From contig CAYJGW010000028.1 of the NCBI GenBank assembly GCA_964369425.1, forward strand, positions 1-35,265: a DNA stretch of 35,265 nt, given 5' to 3'. A program made the translations under genes and the position numbers. Shown here in pieces: positions 32,884 to 35,265 of this stretch. The first letter of the stretch is position 1; the number at the start of each line of letters is the position of its first letter. Origin of the DNA: CAUPWF01 sp964369425 (GTDB lineage: Bacteria > Bacillota > Clostridia > Lachnospirales > Lachnospiraceae). Under the pieces are notes generated by a model. That model made no database searches. It was not told the origin of the DNA and was given only the letters and a program-made list of their open reading frames with translations.

Positions 32884-34206
32884 ATGATTAAAATTACTTT
32901 TATGGGAGCTGGAAGCACTATATTTGTCAGAAATGTACTTGGTGACTGTATGTGTACCCCTGCTTTGCAAAATGCAGAACTAGCACTGTACGACATTGAT
33001 GACCAACGTTTGAATGACTCTTATACTATCTTAAGTGCAATCAACAAAAACATCAACAAAGAACGTGCAACTATTACTACTTATTTAGGGGTTAAAAATA
33101 GAAGAGCTGCACTAAAAGACGCAACTTTTGTGGTAAATGCTATTCAAGTTGGTGGGTATGAGCCATGTACTGTTACAGATTTCGAAATCCCAAAGAAATA
33201 CGGCTTGAAGCAAACTATCGCTGACACTTTAGGGATTGGAGGGATTATGCGTGGCCTTCGCACACTTCCTGTGTTGAGAGATTTTGCTACTGACATGGAA
33301 GAAATGTGCCCGAATGCCTACTTCTTGAACTATACAAATCCAATGTCGATTTTAACAGGTTATATGCAAAGATATACTTCCGTTAAAACAATTGGACTTT
33401 GTCATAGTGTACAAAAATGTACAGAAGAGCTTTTTGAAGGTCTTGATATGAAGGAAAACTATGAAGGTCACAAAGAACTGATCGCCGGTATCAACCATAT
33501 GGCTTGGTTATTAGAAATTCGAGATAAAGATGGCAATGATCTCTATCCAGAAATCAAGAAAAGAGCTGCCAAAAAAAATGCAGATGAAAAGCACAAAGAT
33601 ATGGTTCGTTACGAATACATAAAACATTTTGGACACTATTGTACAGAATCTAGTGAACATAATGCAGAGTATAATCCATTTTATATAAAATCCAAATACC
33701 CTGAATTAATTGAGCGTTACAATATTCCTCTCGATGAATATCCTCGCAGATGTATCAAACAAATTGCTGAGTGGGAGGAAGAAAAAGCTAATATTCTTGC
33801 CAATGGAGAAATTACTCACGAACGCTCTCTAGAGTATGCTTCTTATATTATGGAAGCCATCGTAACCGATAAACCATTTAAAATTGGTGGAAATGTAATA
33901 AACGAAGGGTTGATTCCTAACCTTCCGCCTGAAGCTTGCGTGGAAGTCCCTTGTCTAATTGATGGTGCCGGAATTCATCCTTGTAGGGTAGGAAATTTAC
34001 CTGTTCAATTGGCTGCAATGAATCAGACAAATATCAGCCCTCAATTACTCGCTATTCAAGCATTTGTAACTGGAAAACGTGAGTATATCTACAATGCCGC
34101 AATGTTAGATCCTCATACTGCTGCTGAATTAAGCATTGATGATATCATCTCTATGTGTGATGAAATGATTGACGCACATGGCGATTACATGAAAAACTTT
34201 CAATAA
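32884..34206 (+). CDS. melA: GH4 alpha-galactosidase, NAD- and metal-dependent (MelA type)
   Basis: A 440-aa cytosolic glycoside hydrolase of family 4. It uses NAD+ and a divalent metal to oxidise C3 of the sugar before elimination of the aglycone. The NAD-binding loop is GAGST (8-12). The metal-binding Cys is C173 in GLCHSVQ, the variant typical of MelA alpha-galactosidases rather than phospho-glucosidases. The conserved GINHMAW motif (202-208) carries N204/H205. The length and the ending are normal. AAGGAGGA lies about 10 nt before the ATG. It is divergent from the AraC regulator. The gene symbol rests on motif type; the exact aglycone preference is unknown. Confidence 0.88.
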   Translation: MIKITFMGAGSTIFVRNVLGDCMCTPALQNAELALYDIDDQRLNDSYTILSAINKNINKERATITTYLGVKNRRAALKDATFVVNAIQVGGYEPCTVTDFEIPKKYGLKQTIADTLGIGGIMRGLRTLPVLRDFATDMEEMCPNAYFLNYTNPMSILTGYMQRYTSVKTIGLCHSVQKCTEELFEGLDMKENYEGHKELIAGINHMAWLLEIRDKDGNDLYPEIKKRAAKKNADEKHKDMVRYEYIKHFGHYCTESSEHNAEYNPFYIKSKYPELIERYNIPLDEYPRRCIKQIAEWEEEKANILANGEITHERSLEYASYIMEAIVTDKPFKIGGNVINEGLIPNLPPEACVEVPCLIDGAGIHPCRVGNLPVQLAAMNQTNISPQLLAIQAFVTGKREYIYNAAMLDPHTAAELSIDDIISMCDEMIDAHGDYMKNFQ

Positions 34207-34208
34207 AA

Positions 34209-34259
34209 TTAGTAACAAATCAGCCTTGTAGCACAGCCTCAAGGCTGATTTGTTACTAA
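34209..34259. terminator. bidirectional intrinsic terminator
   Basis: A perfect 20-bp stem (34209-34228 with 34240-34259) closes an 11-nt loop. It lies directly after the GH4 stop, and its right arm includes the stop codon (34256-34258) of the convergent oxidoreductase gene, so it may serve both. Confidence 0.8.
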
Positions 34260-35236
34260 AATGAAAGTCCCACTTCTTTCCTAATCATTTCCAAGTATCT
34301 ACATACTAGAAAGCTCATTCTCTTACATTCCTCATACGTTTCAATACACTTGCCTTCCCCTGTAATATAGTGATAAAAATCTCTTGCTTCGTTCCCCATT
34401 AGTGCTATTTTAGGGCTAACTTCTGCAAGTAATGTTTCTTCATCTTTATGATTCACTGACACAATTCCACCCATATGCAAAATAGATGCAATCTTTATAC
34501 TCCCTTTCTTCCCCTGTACATCGGATCCTGTAGTAGATGAACCTATTTTTGAATAGCGCATTTCTACCACTTTATCTAGGTATTGAAATTGCACACTACC
34601 AAATCCATCTGCACCACTTTCTAACAAACATCCACTGACCTTTATTTCTTTTGGTTCTCCAAAGTAATACAAAGCTGGAAATACGGTATATACCCCCATA
34701 TCCATCAATGCTCCTGTATGCATATTGGGATTAAAAATATTAGGAAGTTCACCATTTAAAAATGCATCGTACTTTGAGGATATCCTAGAATTATCAAATA
34801 ACGCCATAGACACTTCTCCGAGAGATTCTATAGCCTCTCCTAGTATTTTTTTACTCGGTTGGTGCATAAACATAATTGCTTCCATCAACACTACACCACT
34901 TTTCTCTGCCAGTTGAAACAGTTCTTTTAATTGCCACTCATATGTCGTGAATGGCTTTTCACAAATCACATGCTTCTTGTTCTCTAGTAATATTTTGCAC
35001 TGTTCATAATGAAACGCATTAGGACTTGCCACATATACCGCCTCAAACGCTGTACTAGTTGCAAATTCTAGTAAATCTGTATACACTCTATCTACATCAA
35101 ATTCACTTGCAAACGCTTTTCCTGTATTCATATTTCTTGAGTAAACAGCCTCAAGTGACCATAACTCTGTACTCTTTGCACTCCTGATATATTGTTTTGT
35201 AATATCGCTAGTTCCTATCACTGCATATTTTAACAT
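34256..35236 (-). CDS. Gfo/Idh/MocA-family oxidoreductase
   Basis: A 326-aa NAD(P)-dependent sugar or cyclitol dehydrogenase. The N-terminal Rossmann fold (1-120) starts with KYAVIGTSDITKQYI, in which the usual GxGxxG is altered to GTSDIT. VASPNAFHYEQC and the family hallmark HVICEKPF with the catalytic-site lysine follow. The C-terminal domain (about 125-320) is the usual beta-sheet substrate domain, resembling the dihydrodiol-dehydrogenase-like branch (ALMDMGVYTVFPALYYFGEP). GAGGTGA precedes the ATG. It is convergent with the GH4 gene and its own promoter lies at or beyond the window edge. A role in processing the sugar or aglycone of the locus is possible but not shown. Confidence 0.88.
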   Translation of the reverse strand: MLKYAVIGTSDITKQYIRSAKSTELWSLEAVYSRNMNTGKAFASEFDVDRVYTDLLEFATSTAFEAVYVASPNAFHYEQCKILLENKKHVICEKPFTTYEWQLKELFQLAEKSGVVLMEAIMFMHQPSKKILGEAIESLGEVSMALFDNSRISSKYDAFLNGELPNIFNPNMHTGALMDMGVYTVFPALYYFGEPKEIKVSGCLLESGADGFGSVQFQYLDKVVEMRYSKIGSSTTGSDVQGKKGSIKIASILHMGGIVSVNHKDEETLLAEVSPKIALMGNEARDFYHYITGEGKCIETYEECKRMSFLVCRYLEMIRKEVGLSF

Positions 35237-35265
35237 GATTTTTCACCTCTCTTTGATTGAATTTT

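Noticed and set aside
1..35265. CRISPR array, transposon or prophage
   Set aside because: No regularly spaced repeats, transposase, integrase or phage structural genes are visible; the gene-dense operons are all metabolic, transport or signalling.

Overview
The window is AT-rich DNA with strong AGGAGG-type ribosome binding sites, short intergenic gaps, sigma-A-like promoters, clostridial signalling proteins and an orphan sugar ABC importer. This points to an anaerobic low-GC Firmicute, most likely a Lachnospiraceae/Lachnoclostridium-type Clostridium; I cannot name the species from sequence alone. I see no IS element, phage gene, tRNA, rRNA or CRISPR array. 23 protein genes are called, several with starts moved inward to the codon that has a real Shine-Dalgarno sequence.

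Region 1 (1-5.7 kb) holds an FtsA-like actin-fold ATPase with a long C-terminal extension, deoC (deoxyribose-phosphate aldolase), a membrane-bound SpoIIE/RsbU-type PP2C phosphatase and, divergently, an RsbW-like ATPase plus an RsbV-like STAS protein. The last three are the parts of a partner-switching signalling module, but no sigma factor lies in the window.

Region 2 (5.7-14.3 kb) is one minus-strand operon. It encodes a 2243-aa dimodular nonribosomal peptide synthetase (partial C-A-T-C-A-T-reductase) followed 7 nt later by a MATE exporter fused to an RsbW-like ATPase domain. The architecture predicts a dipeptide aldehyde that can cyclise to a pyrazinone-type product. An NRPS, an exporter with a switch-kinase-like tail and a neighbouring phosphatase/kinase/STAS set form the most unusual combination here. 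My main hypothesis is a partner-switch-controlled small-molecule production and export system.

Region 3 (14.3-21.7 kb) holds a DUF975/CmpB-like membrane protein and a four-gene Dpp/Nik-family ABC importer in which permease and substrate-binding protein are fused in one chain. The importer operon is preceded by a clear cobalamin riboswitch with its own intrinsic terminator and promoter. This suggests cobalt, nickel, a corrinoid precursor or a related ligand as the cargo rather than ordinary peptides.

Region 4 (21.8-24.4 kb) has a two-domain glycosyltransferase (TIGR04282-like plus TIGR04283-like) and a divergent PocR-domain AraC-type regulator.

Region 5 (24.4-35.2 kb) is an alpha-galactoside utilisation locus: GH36 alpha-galactosidase, two aldo/keto reductases, an MsmEFG-like ABC importer without its own ATPase, an MsmR-like AraC regulator, a divergent NAD-dependent GH4 (MelA-type) alpha-galactosidase, and a convergent Gfo/Idh/MocA oxidoreductase. 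The two promoter regions of this locus share a sequence (TATCAATA..GAATATT) that is a candidate site for the AraC regulator.
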